From NCBI GenBank assembly GCA_034926675.1, contig JAYFQW010000016.1, positions 17,123-81,122 of the forward strand: DNA of 64,000 bases. Direction: 5' to 3'. How positions within the stretch are numbered: position 1 is the stretch's first letter; each line of letters starts with the position of its first letter. The translations under genes were made by a program, and so were the position numbers. Source of the stretch: Clostridia bacterium (GTDB lineage Bacteria; Bacillota; DTU025). Positions 53,543 through 61,999 of this stretch are shown here, piece by piece. Below the pieces are notes generated by a model that saw only the letters and a list, made by a program, of their open reading frames with translations, was not told the DNA's origin and did not search any database.

Positions 53543-55309
53543 TTACTTCCTGAAAGCAGTGTAGCTGGCGAAGTAGACTATGCCTTCCTTGTCCTGTGTG
53601 ACGTTCCCAAGGGACTTGCTCGCACCGGACAGGTTCATGCCTTTGCAGACGAAGATGACGGGAACAACGTCATGATAGATCTCCTGCACTTCGTCGTAGA
53701 TGGCCTTTCTCTTAGCAGGATCTGTTGTGATCGAGCCTTGGTCGAACAGCTCATAGACTCTCTTCTCCCAATCGAACATGTTCGCGGTGATTGCCTGCAG
53801 TTTGCTTCTATCCAGCGCGGAATAGTGCCAGTAATACAGCTGCGTGCCCGGCTGCCATATCGCCTTTCTCAGCTCAAGGTCGGGCTGGTTGCCGAAAGCT
53901 CTGATCCCAGCTTCGAAGTTGCCCGCGCCGAACATGTTGCCTACGAGTGTGCTGTCGAGGATCTGCAGGTTAACCCTGATTCCTGCTTTCTCCAGGTCCT
54001 CTTTGAAGACCAGAGCGATATCCTGGTAGTCCTGTGGCGCACTCTGCACGGTGAGTGTGAACTCGACGTTCTTGCCATTGGCAAACTCCCTGATGCCATC
54101 GGCATTCTTGTCCTTCAGGCCGAGTTTATCGAGGATCGCCTTGGCCTTCGCCGGATCGTGCGGCCTCATGATCCTCTCGATCTTCGAGTTATAGAAGCCC
54201 TTGTTGGCCGGCAGAACAAGACCCGCGCCCGGGATTGCCAATCCATTGTAGATCTCATCGATTATCCGGTCTCTATCGAGCAAGAATTCCATCGCTCTCC
54301 GGAAATCGGTGTTCCTGAACAACTCCTTGAGCTGCTCATTAGCGACATCATAGTTGAAGGAGATGTGCACCGGGCTAGGCGTCGGCTGTGTAGGCTGAGC
54401 CTTGAAGATCGTGAACTGGCCGCCTGCCAGTTCTTTCTGCTTCAGCGTCGGGAAGTCTGCGGCGCTGACTGCCATGTAGTCGATTTCGCCCGCGATGAAC
54501 TTAGCAAGCCTTACCTCGGCGTCCTTCACTATAAGGTATTCGAGTTTGTCGAAATAGGGCAGTTGGTTTCCGAACCTGTCGATTCTCCAGTAGTTCGGGT
54601 TCCTCTCCAGAACGACCTTCTGATCCATCACATAGCTCGCGATGCGGTAGGGACCATTGGCGACGATATCCTTCGGAGAGACGTTCGTCAGCCAGAGCTC
54701 GTTGACTGAGTCCAGCCTGTTCTTATCGATCTTGCTCTCGAGTTTGTGCTTCGGATATATGTACGCGGCTGAAAGGTTCATGTAGAATGGCCCAAAGGGC
54801 GACGGAAGAACCGCCTTCACTGTTCTGTTGTCGATCTTTACCCACTTGACGGCCTTCTTCTGACCGTCGGTCGTATCGAGAATCGTGAACCTGTCGACGG
54901 AGTTGCCCTTGGCAACCTTGTTCATGATGAAGTTCTCGAAAGTGAAGATGACATCGTCGGCCGTGAGCTGCACACCATCGGACCACTTTACGTCCCTGAG
55001 ATGGAATGTGACTTCCTTTCCGTCGGGCGATGTTTCCCATGATTCGGCCAGCCCTGGCCGGATGGCGTTGGTAACGGGGTGCAGCTCGACCAGGCCGGTC
55101 ATAGTCTGACCGATAACGGTGTAGGCATTGTTGTCAAGCGAACCGTAGAACAGAAACGACTGCGGAGAAGCTGTCAGTGCAAGGTATAGCGTGCCTCCAC
55201 GGACAGGCTTCGATGAAGGAGTAAGATCCTCTCCCTCGACAAATGGTGCAGCCATTGCCGGGGCGGCCAGTAGTACACAGAGAAGCGCAGCCAACCATAG
55301 ACGCCTCAT
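53543..55309 (-). CDS. oppA: Peptide-binding protein of the opp operon (SBP family 5)
   Basis: 588 residues: signal peptide LWLAALLCVLLAAPAMA with an AxA cleavage site and no lipobox cysteine, then the family 5 fold (RPGLAESWETSPDGKEVTFH, LRDVKWSDGVQLTADDVIFT, NPNYWRIDRFGNQLPYFD). It delivers peptides, here probably muropeptides, to OppBC. AAGGAGG lies before the ATG at 55309. A non-lipidated binding protein is unusual for a monoderm and may hint at an outer envelope layer. Confidence 0.92.
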   Translation of the reverse strand: MRRLWLAALLCVLLAAPAMAAPFVEGEDLTPSSKPVRGGTLYLALTASPQSFLFYGSLDNNAYTVIGQTMTGLVELHPVTNAIRPGLAESWETSPDGKEVTFHLRDVKWSDGVQLTADDVIFTFENFIMNKVAKGNSVDRFTILDTTDGQKKAVKWVKIDNRTVKAVLPSPFGPFYMNLSAAYIYPKHKLESKIDKNRLDSVNELWLTNVSPKDIVANGPYRIASYVMDQKVVLERNPNYWRIDRFGNQLPYFDKLEYLIVKDAEVRLAKFIAGEIDYMAVSAADFPTLKQKELAGGQFTIFKAQPTQPTPSPVHISFNYDVANEQLKELFRNTDFRRAMEFLLDRDRIIDEIYNGLAIPGAGLVLPANKGFYNSKIERIMRPHDPAKAKAILDKLGLKDKNADGIREFANGKNVEFTLTVQSAPQDYQDIALVFKEDLEKAGIRVNLQILDSTLVGNMFGAGNFEAGIRAFGNQPDLELRKAIWQPGTQLYYWHYSALDRSKLQAITANMFDWEKRVYELFDQGSITTDPAKRKAIYDEVQEIYHDVVPVIFVCKGMNLSGASKSLGNVTQDKEGIVYFASYTAFRK

Positions 55310-55476
55310 TAGAAGACCCTCCTTGTTGTTTGTGTGTTCTCCCAGACTCCGGGGAGTACATCCCAGGGCAGAGCAAGTTGTCCTTGGCGCCGTATCAACC
55401 CTTTCATAGCAGGCTTGCATTTGTTGGTATGAGCTACTACCGGCGATGATTCGCCTTCTTCAAAGACGAATCCTGC

Positions 55477-55506
55477 ACAATAGGAAAGACAATTTCCAAC
55501 TTGCAA
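55477..55506 (-). promoter_or_regulatory. opp-mur operon promoter with operator in its spacer
   Basis: -35 TTGCAA (55506-55501) and -10 TATTGT (55482-55477) are 18 bases apart on the minus strand. The spacer contains a perfect inverted repeat GGAAA-N5-TTTCC (55483-55497). A repressor bound there would exclude RNA polymerase; the operon's RpiR protein is the obvious candidate. Confidence 0.6.
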
Positions 55507-55521
55507 TGTGTTCGACATAAA

Positions 55522-55785
55522 CTATTCCACGCGAATGGTCATCTCAAACCGGTGCGTGCCCGGGTTGAAGCCAATCGCCTCCACCACGCCATCCACAGGG
55601 CTCAGCGCACGTCCGCCAAAATCCGGCGCGATCCCCAGATCCTGCCCGCGCGTCACACGGTCGCCCAGGCCCACCCGGATCCCCCCTGTCGCCTCAACCT
55701 CTACCTCCACGCGGTTCAGATGGTCCGCACGGCGCTGCAGCTCACCTGGCTTGTCTGTATTGCATGGATTGCCTGATATGTTCAA
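55522..55785 (-). CDS. Small barrel-sandwich (biotinyl/RnfC-N-like) protein of unknown function
   Basis: 87 residues. The C-terminal half (GIRVGLGDRVTRGQDLGIAP, then ALSPVDGVVEAIGF) has the turn pattern of a biotinyl/lipoyl-type or RnfC N-terminal sandwich hybrid, but the lysine-bearing MKM hairpin is absent, so it is not a carrier domain. It follows the alkaline phosphatase gene on the same strand, separated by a hairpin. No function assigned. Confidence 0.5.
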   Translation of the reverse strand: MNISGNPCNTDKPGELQRRADHLNRVEVEVEATGGIRVGLGDRVTRGQDLGIAPDFGGRALSPVDGVVEAIGFNPGTHRFEMTIRVE

Positions 55786-55821
55786 GCCCAGTCACCTCCA
55801 ATGGCTGGTCCATCGAGCGCG

Positions 55822-55863
55822 GAGGGGCCGGGCGCACGCAAGATGCGCAGCTCCGGCCCCCTC
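55822..55863 (-). terminator. Large GC-rich hairpin after the alkaline phosphatase gene
   Basis: GAGGGGCCGG pairs with CCGGCCCC-CTC around an inner GCGCA/TGCGC stem. It lies 47 bases after the phoA-like stop. It has no U-tract, so it may stabilise the 3' end rather than terminate. Confidence 0.45.
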
Positions 55864-55909
55864 GCTACGATTCGGTTTGCTCGACGTTTGCACTGAGTCG
55901 CTGCATACG

Positions 55910-57283
55910 CTAGAACTCGATCCCGGCAGCCTGAGCGATCTTCGGTGAGATCTCGGTGTTATCCATAACACCACCGAACAGCTCGGCGCCAGGGCCGAAT
56001 GCGAACAGCGGCACAGGGTTTCCGGTATGTCCGCCCGACGACGGGCTCTTGATCTGCACTGCGGACGACACGATGCCGGCGTTTAGCCTGCTTGAGAGCA
56101 CTGCGCCCACAGCGTATCCGGCCAGGTAAGGCGCCCGGCCGAACATAGACTGGATCAGCGCGATGTCGGCATCAGTCACGTCGGTTACGTTGGCATACTC
56201 AGCGAATACCTGGCGGATGCTGGCGGGATCGAACGACTTGCCGTCGTCAGCCTTCTTGAACTGCAGAGCCATGAACTCAGGCGATACCTTGAATTGCTTC
56301 ATGCGCTCGTAGTCGAAGGGCTCAGTGGCGGAAAGGCCCATAGTGTCGTGGTCGGCAGTGACAATGACCAGGGTATTGCCATCGGCGATGGCGAACTGGT
56401 AGGCCAGGGCCACAGCTTCGTTGAAGTCGCTGAGCTCAGCAACAACGCCGCTCACGTCGCCTGCGTGGGCGGCATGATCGATGCGCGAACCCTCGATCAT
56501 CAGGAAGAAGCCGTTCTCCTTCTGCTTCAGAACCGATAGCGCCTTAGCAGTCATATCAGACAGGGTGGGCTCGTCGGCGCCGAGATGGATCCTGTCGAGC
56601 TGGTAGTTCATGTATGAAGGGTGGAATAGGCCCAGGATGCGATCACCTGCAGCCTTCTCAAGGCCCTGGCGGTCGGTCACTACGGAGTAGCCAAGGGCAG
56701 TGGCCTCGCCCATGAGGTTCCTGCCATCAGTGCGCTTGCCGTCGGCAACGCCCTTAACGCGGAACTGATCACGTCCGCCGCCCATGAGCACGTCGAGTTC
56801 CTTGTCGAGAAGCTGGGCAGCGATCTCTGCCGAGCCGCCGCGGGTATTCCAGTGGGAGGCAAAGCCTGCAGGCGTAGCATCGTACACAGTGTTGGTGACC
56901 ACCATGCCAGTGGCCTTGCCTGCGTCCTTCATGGCTTCCAGGATAGTGCGGAGCACTGTGCCGTCGGGCAGCATCGCAATCACGCCGTTGTTGGTCTTAT
57001 GGCCAGTGGCGATGGCCGTCGCTGCGGCCGCGGAGTCGGTGACCAGAGCGTTCAGCGAGTAGGTTGTTACGATAGCACTGTTCGGGAATAGCTCGAATGC
57101 GAAGCGACCGCTGGGCCCCTTGAGCGCGTACTTGCTGATCTGAATAGCGCCGTAGCCCATGCCATCGCCGATGCAGACGATCACGTTCTTCGCGCCCGCA
57201 GCCGCAACGCCCATTGCGCCGGTGACGAACAGAGCAAAAGCCAGGACGATTACCAGTAGAGCCTTCGAAGTGAATCTTCTCAA
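55910..57283 (-). CDS. phoA: Secreted alkaline phosphatase
   Basis: 457 residues: signal peptide LLVIVLAFALFVTGAMGVAAA, metal motif KNVIVCIGDGMGYGA, nucleophile serine in LVTDSAAAATAIATGHKTNN, and metal ligands in VIVTADHDTMG and SSGGHTGNPVP. It releases phosphate outside the membrane. The TTG start at 57283 has GGAGGT eight bases upstream. The 205-bp region upstream shows no clear Pho box. Confidence 0.93.
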   Translation of the reverse strand: MRRFTSKALLVIVLAFALFVTGAMGVAAAGAKNVIVCIGDGMGYGAIQISKYALKGPSGRFAFELFPNSAIVTTYSLNALVTDSAAAATAIATGHKTNNGVIAMLPDGTVLRTILEAMKDAGKATGMVVTNTVYDATPAGFASHWNTRGGSAEIAAQLLDKELDVLMGGGRDQFRVKGVADGKRTDGRNLMGEATALGYSVVTDRQGLEKAAGDRILGLFHPSYMNYQLDRIHLGADEPTLSDMTAKALSVLKQKENGFFLMIEGSRIDHAAHAGDVSGVVAELSDFNEAVALAYQFAIADGNTLVIVTADHDTMGLSATEPFDYERMKQFKVSPEFMALQFKKADDGKSFDPASIRQVFAEYANVTDVTDADIALIQSMFGRAPYLAGYAVGAVLSSRLNAGIVSSAVQIKSPSSGGHTGNPVPLFAFGPGAELFGGVMDNTEISPKIAQAAGIEF

Positions 57284-57487
57284 AATAGTGCACCTCCGTA
57301 ACTCATAATCGGTAAGCACACAACACTTCTACAGAACGTCCACTGCTCCTGCTTAACCTACCGGGTCGGAACCAACCCTCGCTACTTGCCACAGTGCGCA
57401 TCACACAATGAAACCAGGCATGCCTCGGACGCGTCCAGAAGCCGAGCTCTATGAGTTCAGTGAGCCCCACTTGATATGAGGGTGATC

Positions 57488-57910
57488 TCACACGAACGGA
57501 TTCACGAACCGCACGCCCTCCATCGTGCTGCCACTGGCGAAGTCCTCGCTGAGTATGATGGGGATCTGGTTTAGCCTAGCAGTCGCCCATATCTTTGCAT
57601 CCCAGTACGACATTTGATGATCTCTCACGCCCCTGGCTGCTTCGAGTACGACGAATTCGGTGATGTCCAGCACATGCCAGGTTCTCATGTGCCGCGAAAG
57701 AGTCCGAAGAGCCTGTTCCACGCCCAGTGGGCTGCTCAGCTTGCGAGTAAGCGCGACGAACATCTCCGACATGACCTGGACGCTGACCGCTCCCGCCTCG
57801 CGCTCCGACAGGTCATGAAGCACCTCAATAGCACGCCTCTGTTTGACTGGTTCCGACACGTCATAGGCATACACCAAGACGTTGGTATCTACCAGCACTT
57901 TACCTTTCAT
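57488..57910 (-). CDS. PIN-domain ribonuclease toxin (VapC-like)
   Basis: 140 residues with the four PIN acidic positions: VLVDTNVLVYAYD (Asp8), SVQVMSEMF (Glu), MSYWDAKIWATA (Asp) and ILSEDFASG. VapC toxins cut RNA. The start overlaps the upstream antitoxin gene by 11 bases. Confidence 0.87.
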   Translation of the reverse strand: MKGKVLVDTNVLVYAYDVSEPVKQRRAIEVLHDLSEREAGAVSVQVMSEMFVALTRKLSSPLGVEQALRTLSRHMRTWHVLDITEFVVLEAARGVRDHQMSYWDAKIWATARLNQIPIILSEDFASGSTMEGVRFVNPFV

Positions 57911-58148
57911 GCAGATCGCCTCTCTGCCACGTTCTGCCTCCCGAGGCTTCTCTCGTCAAGATCAGCTCTTCGATGAACTCTTCCTCTTGCTTCCATGCGT
58001 TGCTGTCTATGGACGTGGCGCCGGAGTACGCCATGTACCAATCCAGAGCCTCGCGCACAATCTCAGCCTCGGTCAATCCCAACTCGGCCGAACGCCTCTT
58101 CAAGAGGTCCTCATGTCGGCGCTGAATATACAGCTGCTTTCTGACCAT
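57900..58148 (-). CDS. Ribbon-helix-helix antitoxin (VapB-like)
   Basis: 82 residues. The N-terminal ribbon-helix-helix (VRKQLYIQRRHEDLLKRRSA, GLTEAEIVREALDWYM) binds DNA, and the acidic C-terminal tail would wrap the toxin. The start is uncertain because GGAGGGAGG is 15 or more bases from the ATG. The upstream promoter carries direct repeats suited to autoregulation. Confidence 0.8.
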   Translation of the reverse strand: MVRKQLYIQRRHEDLLKRRSAELGLTEAEIVREALDWYMAYSGATSIDSNAWKQEEEFIEELILTREASGGRTWQRGDLHER

Positions 58149-58187
58149 GTCTACTATGATGAGCCTCCCTCCTCCGTGGTATACATC

Positions 58188-58217
58188 ATTATATACATCA
58201 CGGCCTCCTGGGGTCAA
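58188..58217 (-). promoter_or_regulatory. Promoter of the VapBC-like pair
   Basis: -35 TTGACC (58217-58212) and -10 TATAAT (58193-58188), 18 bases apart. GATGTATA occurs twice around the -10 box, a likely operator for the antitoxin. Confidence 0.65.
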
Positions 58218-58440
58218 CTCCGAGTCTGGAGTATCTCCAGCTTTGGGCACGGCGCTTGGGATGAGCGGAAAACCACGATCGCTGCATCTACCGAAAGGAC
58301 TGGGAGGACTGATGAGCATCCGTCATCTCGTTGTCACAAGTGCCTGGTTTTCATTCCTTATCGTTGCCAACCAGCGCCACGACAAGGTGCGGACTGCCTA
58401 TACCCAGGCACATCGCTCGCTCAAGAAGGCTTTCTGGTGA

Positions 58441-58632
58441 TCCCAACGCCTGAAGAGTGTCTGCACGAACCGGGTCAGTCGTACTCCAGAGTATTTGCGA
58501 GCAGAGTGTGAACCCAACAATGATATTGCAGGCGCAAATTCGATAGCGCCCGGCGCCGACGTCACCGGCGCGATATCCACCGACGCCGATGTTGATGTGT
58601 ACAAGGTCAGCGGGCGCACAACAATCGAGTAG
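58441..58632 (+). pseudogene. PPC (pre-peptidase C-terminal) domain remnant
   Basis: A frame without a start encodes ECEPNNDIAGANSIAPGADV, then TGAISTDADVDVYKVSG. This is the start of a PPC domain (EPNNxxxxA...GxI...DxDxY), normally found at the end of secreted proteases. It stops inside a large palindrome. Nothing else of the parent gene is nearby. Confidence 0.55.
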
Positions 58633-58666
58633 GGGGACGGTCGAACAATCGTCCCCCTACTCGATT
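58623..58666. repeat. Perfect 17-bp inverted repeat (REP-like element)
   Basis: AATCGAGTAGGGGGACG and its exact complement flank a 10-base loop. The GGGGGACG...CGTCCCCC core resembles the dispersed palindromes of clostridial genomes, often linked to REP-associated transposases. It interrupts the PPC remnant. The 58667-58811 stretch holds nothing recognisable. Confidence 0.7.
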
Positions 58667-58811
58667 TGAGGTTTTGTTGCGGTCTTGCGGAAAGCAACGG
58701 CGGCAAGGTTCTTTTCGAGAATCTTATCCGCGAGCATGATATGACCGAGTACTGCTTCTTGAGTGCGGCGACCGGATCTACGCATGGCCTTCTTCGCATC
58801 GGTCGCCCAGG

Positions 58812-60338
58812 TTAGCTCAACAGCTGCAAAGCCCGTTTCATGTGTTCTGCTGCTCGCATATCCAACTCCCTGGCCTGCTGGATAAGATGCACTAGTGCTT
58901 CTCTGATTTCGCGCTTGGCCAGAGTCAGCGCCTGCTTCTCACCCATCCGAATGCCCCCGATAGCCTCGCCCATTTGCAGTGCTAGGCGACTCTCCTGGCG
59001 GAATAGCTGCGCTGCCTCTTCCAGTTCGATCTTGGCTGTTGGCGACAACACAGCCTGCTCCTCCATGAAACGAAAGGCTTGCCACCGCTCCCCTATCATT
59101 GTCACGCCATCTGCCTGGCACATCAGGCGTTCCATCAACATGGGGAGAGGCGCGCCCTTGGGGAACTCCGACTCTCTGAGCAGGTCGTGTGCCCAGGCGC
59201 CGTAGGCTGCGAAACCGGCAGTCCGCTCATGTGCCTTTGGCGTCTCCATTATCTCCAGAGCATATGTTAGCGTATCAACTAGTAGATCCTTATCCAGCGG
59301 CTCATCCTTCTGTTCACCCAAGGCCAGGATGGCGATGGTGTCAGGATGCTCATACCAGCCCTCGCGCACGAAGTAACCGCAGGGTTCCCTCTCAATGCCT
59401 GCCGCAAATTCCGGCATCTCCTGAAAGAAGTTCCACCCAAGCAGAGTCTCCCCGCCATTGCGATAGCCTGTGATGATACATGCTTCCGGCGGGCCGATGA
59501 TGCCGAAGCCGATCACTGGTCGACCAGCGTCTATCTCGCGCTTGATCAGCTCCACGAAAGCCGGTTTGTCTCCAGTCCTGACCTGCCCGCTGTCGCCCCG
59601 CCCACCCCTTGGGAGAGCGGTGTGTTCGGTCTTGCACAGGAGCGTGTAGTCTCTGCCCACCGAATCCATTGCGCGACGCAGGGGCTCGGTCGCATCCAAC
59701 CTGATACCCAGAATGTCCACATTTCCGCCGTCCCAGTATTCAGAATTCCAAAGCAGTCGGAAGGCTGCCCCGGTGATTGCCATTAGGTGATGGTAAGTGG
59801 TCGGCTGACCCATAAAGCCCAAGCATGCCTTCAAGACGGACGGAAATGGCGTACACTCGTTCTCTGTGCTGAAGTAACTGACCTGCGGAACCCCATATAA
59901 CACAGACGAATCCAGCTCGTGCGTGTGGGCCCTATCCATCAGAATCACCTTCTCTTGCATTGATTGAACAGCGGGGCCGTAAATCCCCTGGGTGATCATG
60001 GTGCTGCTGACCGGACGCCGCTGCTGCCGAAAACGCGCAGGTGGTTCGCCGAAAGCCCGCCTGAACGCCCTAGTGAACGAATCGTGCGAAGCGAAGCCGT
60101 AATCCATGGCGATATCCGACACCAGCTTGCCTGTGTTCATCAACTCAAAGGCAGCGTGGCTCAGCCTGCGGCCAGTGATGTACCGGGAGATTGTTTCTCC
60201 GGTTGCCTTGGCAAAGACGGCGCGTGAGTGAGATAGCGAGAAGCCGAGCACCCGCGCTACCTGCCCTTGTTGTATGTCCTCTGCCACTCGGTTCTCAATG
60301 AAATCAAGTGCGGACTTGATTGTCAGCCAATGATCCAC
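58812..60338 (-). CDS. AraC-type HTH fused to a BtrH/C39-like papain-fold domain
   Basis: 508 residues. Residues 1-105 form an AraC-type double HTH (QGQVARVLGFSLSHSRAVFA, DIAMDYGFASHDSFTRAFRR). From residue 150 on comes a domain resembling butirosin BtrH-N/peptidase C39-like proteins (ECTPFPSVLKACLGFMGQ with a candidate Cys, ITGAAFRLLW, GRPVIGFGIIGPPEACIITG, GWNFFQEMPEF), then a helical C-terminus. The second part probably binds or processes a ligand. The GTG at 60338 has GAGGTGG seven bases upstream. Confidence 0.65.
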   Translation of the reverse strand: MDHWLTIKSALDFIENRVAEDIQQGQVARVLGFSLSHSRAVFAKATGETISRYITGRRLSHAAFELMNTGKLVSDIAMDYGFASHDSFTRAFRRAFGEPPARFRQQRRPVSSTMITQGIYGPAVQSMQEKVILMDRAHTHELDSSVLYGVPQVSYFSTENECTPFPSVLKACLGFMGQPTTYHHLMAITGAAFRLLWNSEYWDGGNVDILGIRLDATEPLRRAMDSVGRDYTLLCKTEHTALPRGGRGDSGQVRTGDKPAFVELIKREIDAGRPVIGFGIIGPPEACIITGYRNGGETLLGWNFFQEMPEFAAGIEREPCGYFVREGWYEHPDTIAILALGEQKDEPLDKDLLVDTLTYALEIMETPKAHERTAGFAAYGAWAHDLLRESEFPKGAPLPMLMERLMCQADGVTMIGERWQAFRFMEEQAVLSPTAKIELEEAAQLFRQESRLALQMGEAIGGIRMGEKQALTLAKREIREALVHLIQQARELDMRAAEHMKRALQLLS

Positions 60339-60663
60339 CGCGCCACCACCTCTGCTTGGGTTTGTTCTAGCCGCGCGACTAACCTGATTATACGTGGACT
60401 TGGGAGTACCGGCTCGACAATTCTGATGGTGCTGTCCGCTGAGCCTGAGCGCATTCATGAGCACGGTGCCTTGCCGAGAGAAGCCGCATAGCATAATCGG
60501 CAGCCATCTCGCTTTCTGATGAAGCTGTGAACATGAGGAAGGGTCGATTGTGGAAAGTCGCGACGATGAAGAACGGCCTCGTTTGCCAACCGGGGACGGG
60601 TGAAAGGGTGAAAGCTTCTGCAGGCATTGCAGTAGGGACGTCGGACAGACCTTCCAGGGTGCT

Positions 60664-61083
60664 TTACAGGATATCCCACACATCACAGTCGACCTCGCCG
60701 CAGTACTCGAGGTAGTGCGTAGCCTTGACGCCCTGCTTCAGAATCACCTTACTCGCCGGGCGTTCGACCACTTGGACAAAGACGGTCTTCGCGGTCTCGT
60801 TCGTGGCCATCTTGATCTCCCCTTTCTGAAGTGCAAGGCAACGGTCGCGGACCCGGTCCGGCATGAACAGCCGTATCGGCCCCGGACTACTGCGGCAGTC
60901 GATGGGGGACACGCCGAATTGCATGGAAAAAGCCCTTATGAACCCCTCATGCGACGCGAACACGAAGTCGAAGGCGACATCTACAACCTTAGGCTGTTCG
61001 TCGCGGAGCAGCAGGGCAGCCTTGGTCATACGCAGCGCCCTCACGTATTCAGCAGAAAGGCTATCATCTGGCGGGTCGCCCAT
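60664..61083 (-). pseudogene. Truncated AraC/GyrI-like regulator
   Basis: 139 codons: the second AraC helix-turn-helix (DVAFDFVFASHEGFIRAFSM, FGVSP) followed by the start of a GyrI-like effector domain (TVFVQVVERPASKVILKQGV, KATHYLEYCGEVDCDVW). The first HTH is missing and a TAA closes the frame early, although it stays open again to 60388 after the stop. Normal members have about 280 residues. It lies between the sugar transporter and the AraC/BtrH fusion gene. Confidence 0.65.
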
Positions 61084-61126
61084 CTTGACCTAGCTTGCGG
61101 AAAAGCGATTCGTGTGTGCCCAGTCC

Positions 61127-61996
61127 CTATCCCTTCATCCCCGTGGTGGCTATCCCTTCGACAAAGTATTTCTGACCCACCGCGAATATCAAGAGCACCG
61201 GAAGCGTAACTACGAGCGTGGCTGCCATGAGAGGGCCCCAGTCCACCGAGAACTGCGACTGGAACACCTGCAACCCCAGCTGAACGGTGCGCATCTGGTC
61301 TCTGTTGACAATGACCAACGGCCAAAGGAAGTCGTCCCACACATTCGTGAACGTGAATATGGACAGCGTCGCGATGACTGGCCTGGACAGCGGCAGGCAC
61401 ACTCGCATGAATACGCCGAGGTCTGAGCACCCGTCGATGCGCGCAGCGTCGTCGAGTTCGCGCGGCAACGATGCAAAGAACTGCCTCGTCATGAATACCG
61501 AGAACGTCGTGATCAGATACGGAAACAGCAGTCCTCCGTAGCTGTCGATGAGGCCCTTGCCACCCACGCCCAAAACGTTGTTGCCCCCAGTCAATGGGAA
61601 CCGCCTGGCCAGTATGAACAGGGGCACTATCGTTACGTGTATGGGGATCATCATGGTGCCCAGCAGCGCGTAGAAAATCGGCTCGCGCCCTGGAAACTCC
61701 AGCCTTGCGAAGGCGAACCCCGCCAGCGATCCCAGCATCACATTGGTCACAGTTGCAATGCTCGCCACAAGCGCGCTGTTGAGGAAGTACCTGAAGAAGT
61801 TCGTGTGCGAGAAGACCGTTTTGAAGTGCTCCCAGGTTATGCGTTTTGGCAGCCACACAGGAGGGTATGCGAACAGGTCCTGATTCGGTTTTATCGAGCT
61901 CAGCACCATCCAAGCGAACGGCCCCGCCATGATCATGGCAACTAGTATGAGCACGATGTAAACGACAGCGAGCTGCGGACGGTTCTGACTTCTCAT
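61127..61996 (-). CDS. CUT1 carbohydrate ABC transporter permease (MalG type)
   Basis: 289 residues, six helices, N-terminal IVLILVAMIMAGPFAWMVLS and the EAA loop ELDDAARIDGCSDLGVFMRV typical of the MalG/UgpE subunit. It is four bases downstream of its partner permease. The sugar cannot be deduced. Confidence 0.9.
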   Translation of the reverse strand: MRSQNRPQLAVVYIVLILVAMIMAGPFAWMVLSSIKPNQDLFAYPPVWLPKRITWEHFKTVFSHTNFFRYFLNSALVASIATVTNVMLGSLAGFAFARLEFPGREPIFYALLGTMMIPIHVTIVPLFILARRFPLTGGNNVLGVGGKGLIDSYGGLLFPYLITTFSVFMTRQFFASLPRELDDAARIDGCSDLGVFMRVCLPLSRPVIATLSIFTFTNVWDDFLWPLVIVNRDQMRTVQLGLQVFQSQFSVDWGPLMAATLVVTLPVLLIFAVGQKYFVEGIATTGMKG

Positions 61997-61999
61997 GGC

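Noticed and set aside
53285..54709. Plus-strand open frame of 474 codons
   Set aside because: It is the mirror of oppA and the oppB start; its valine/leucine pattern follows from the opposite codons.
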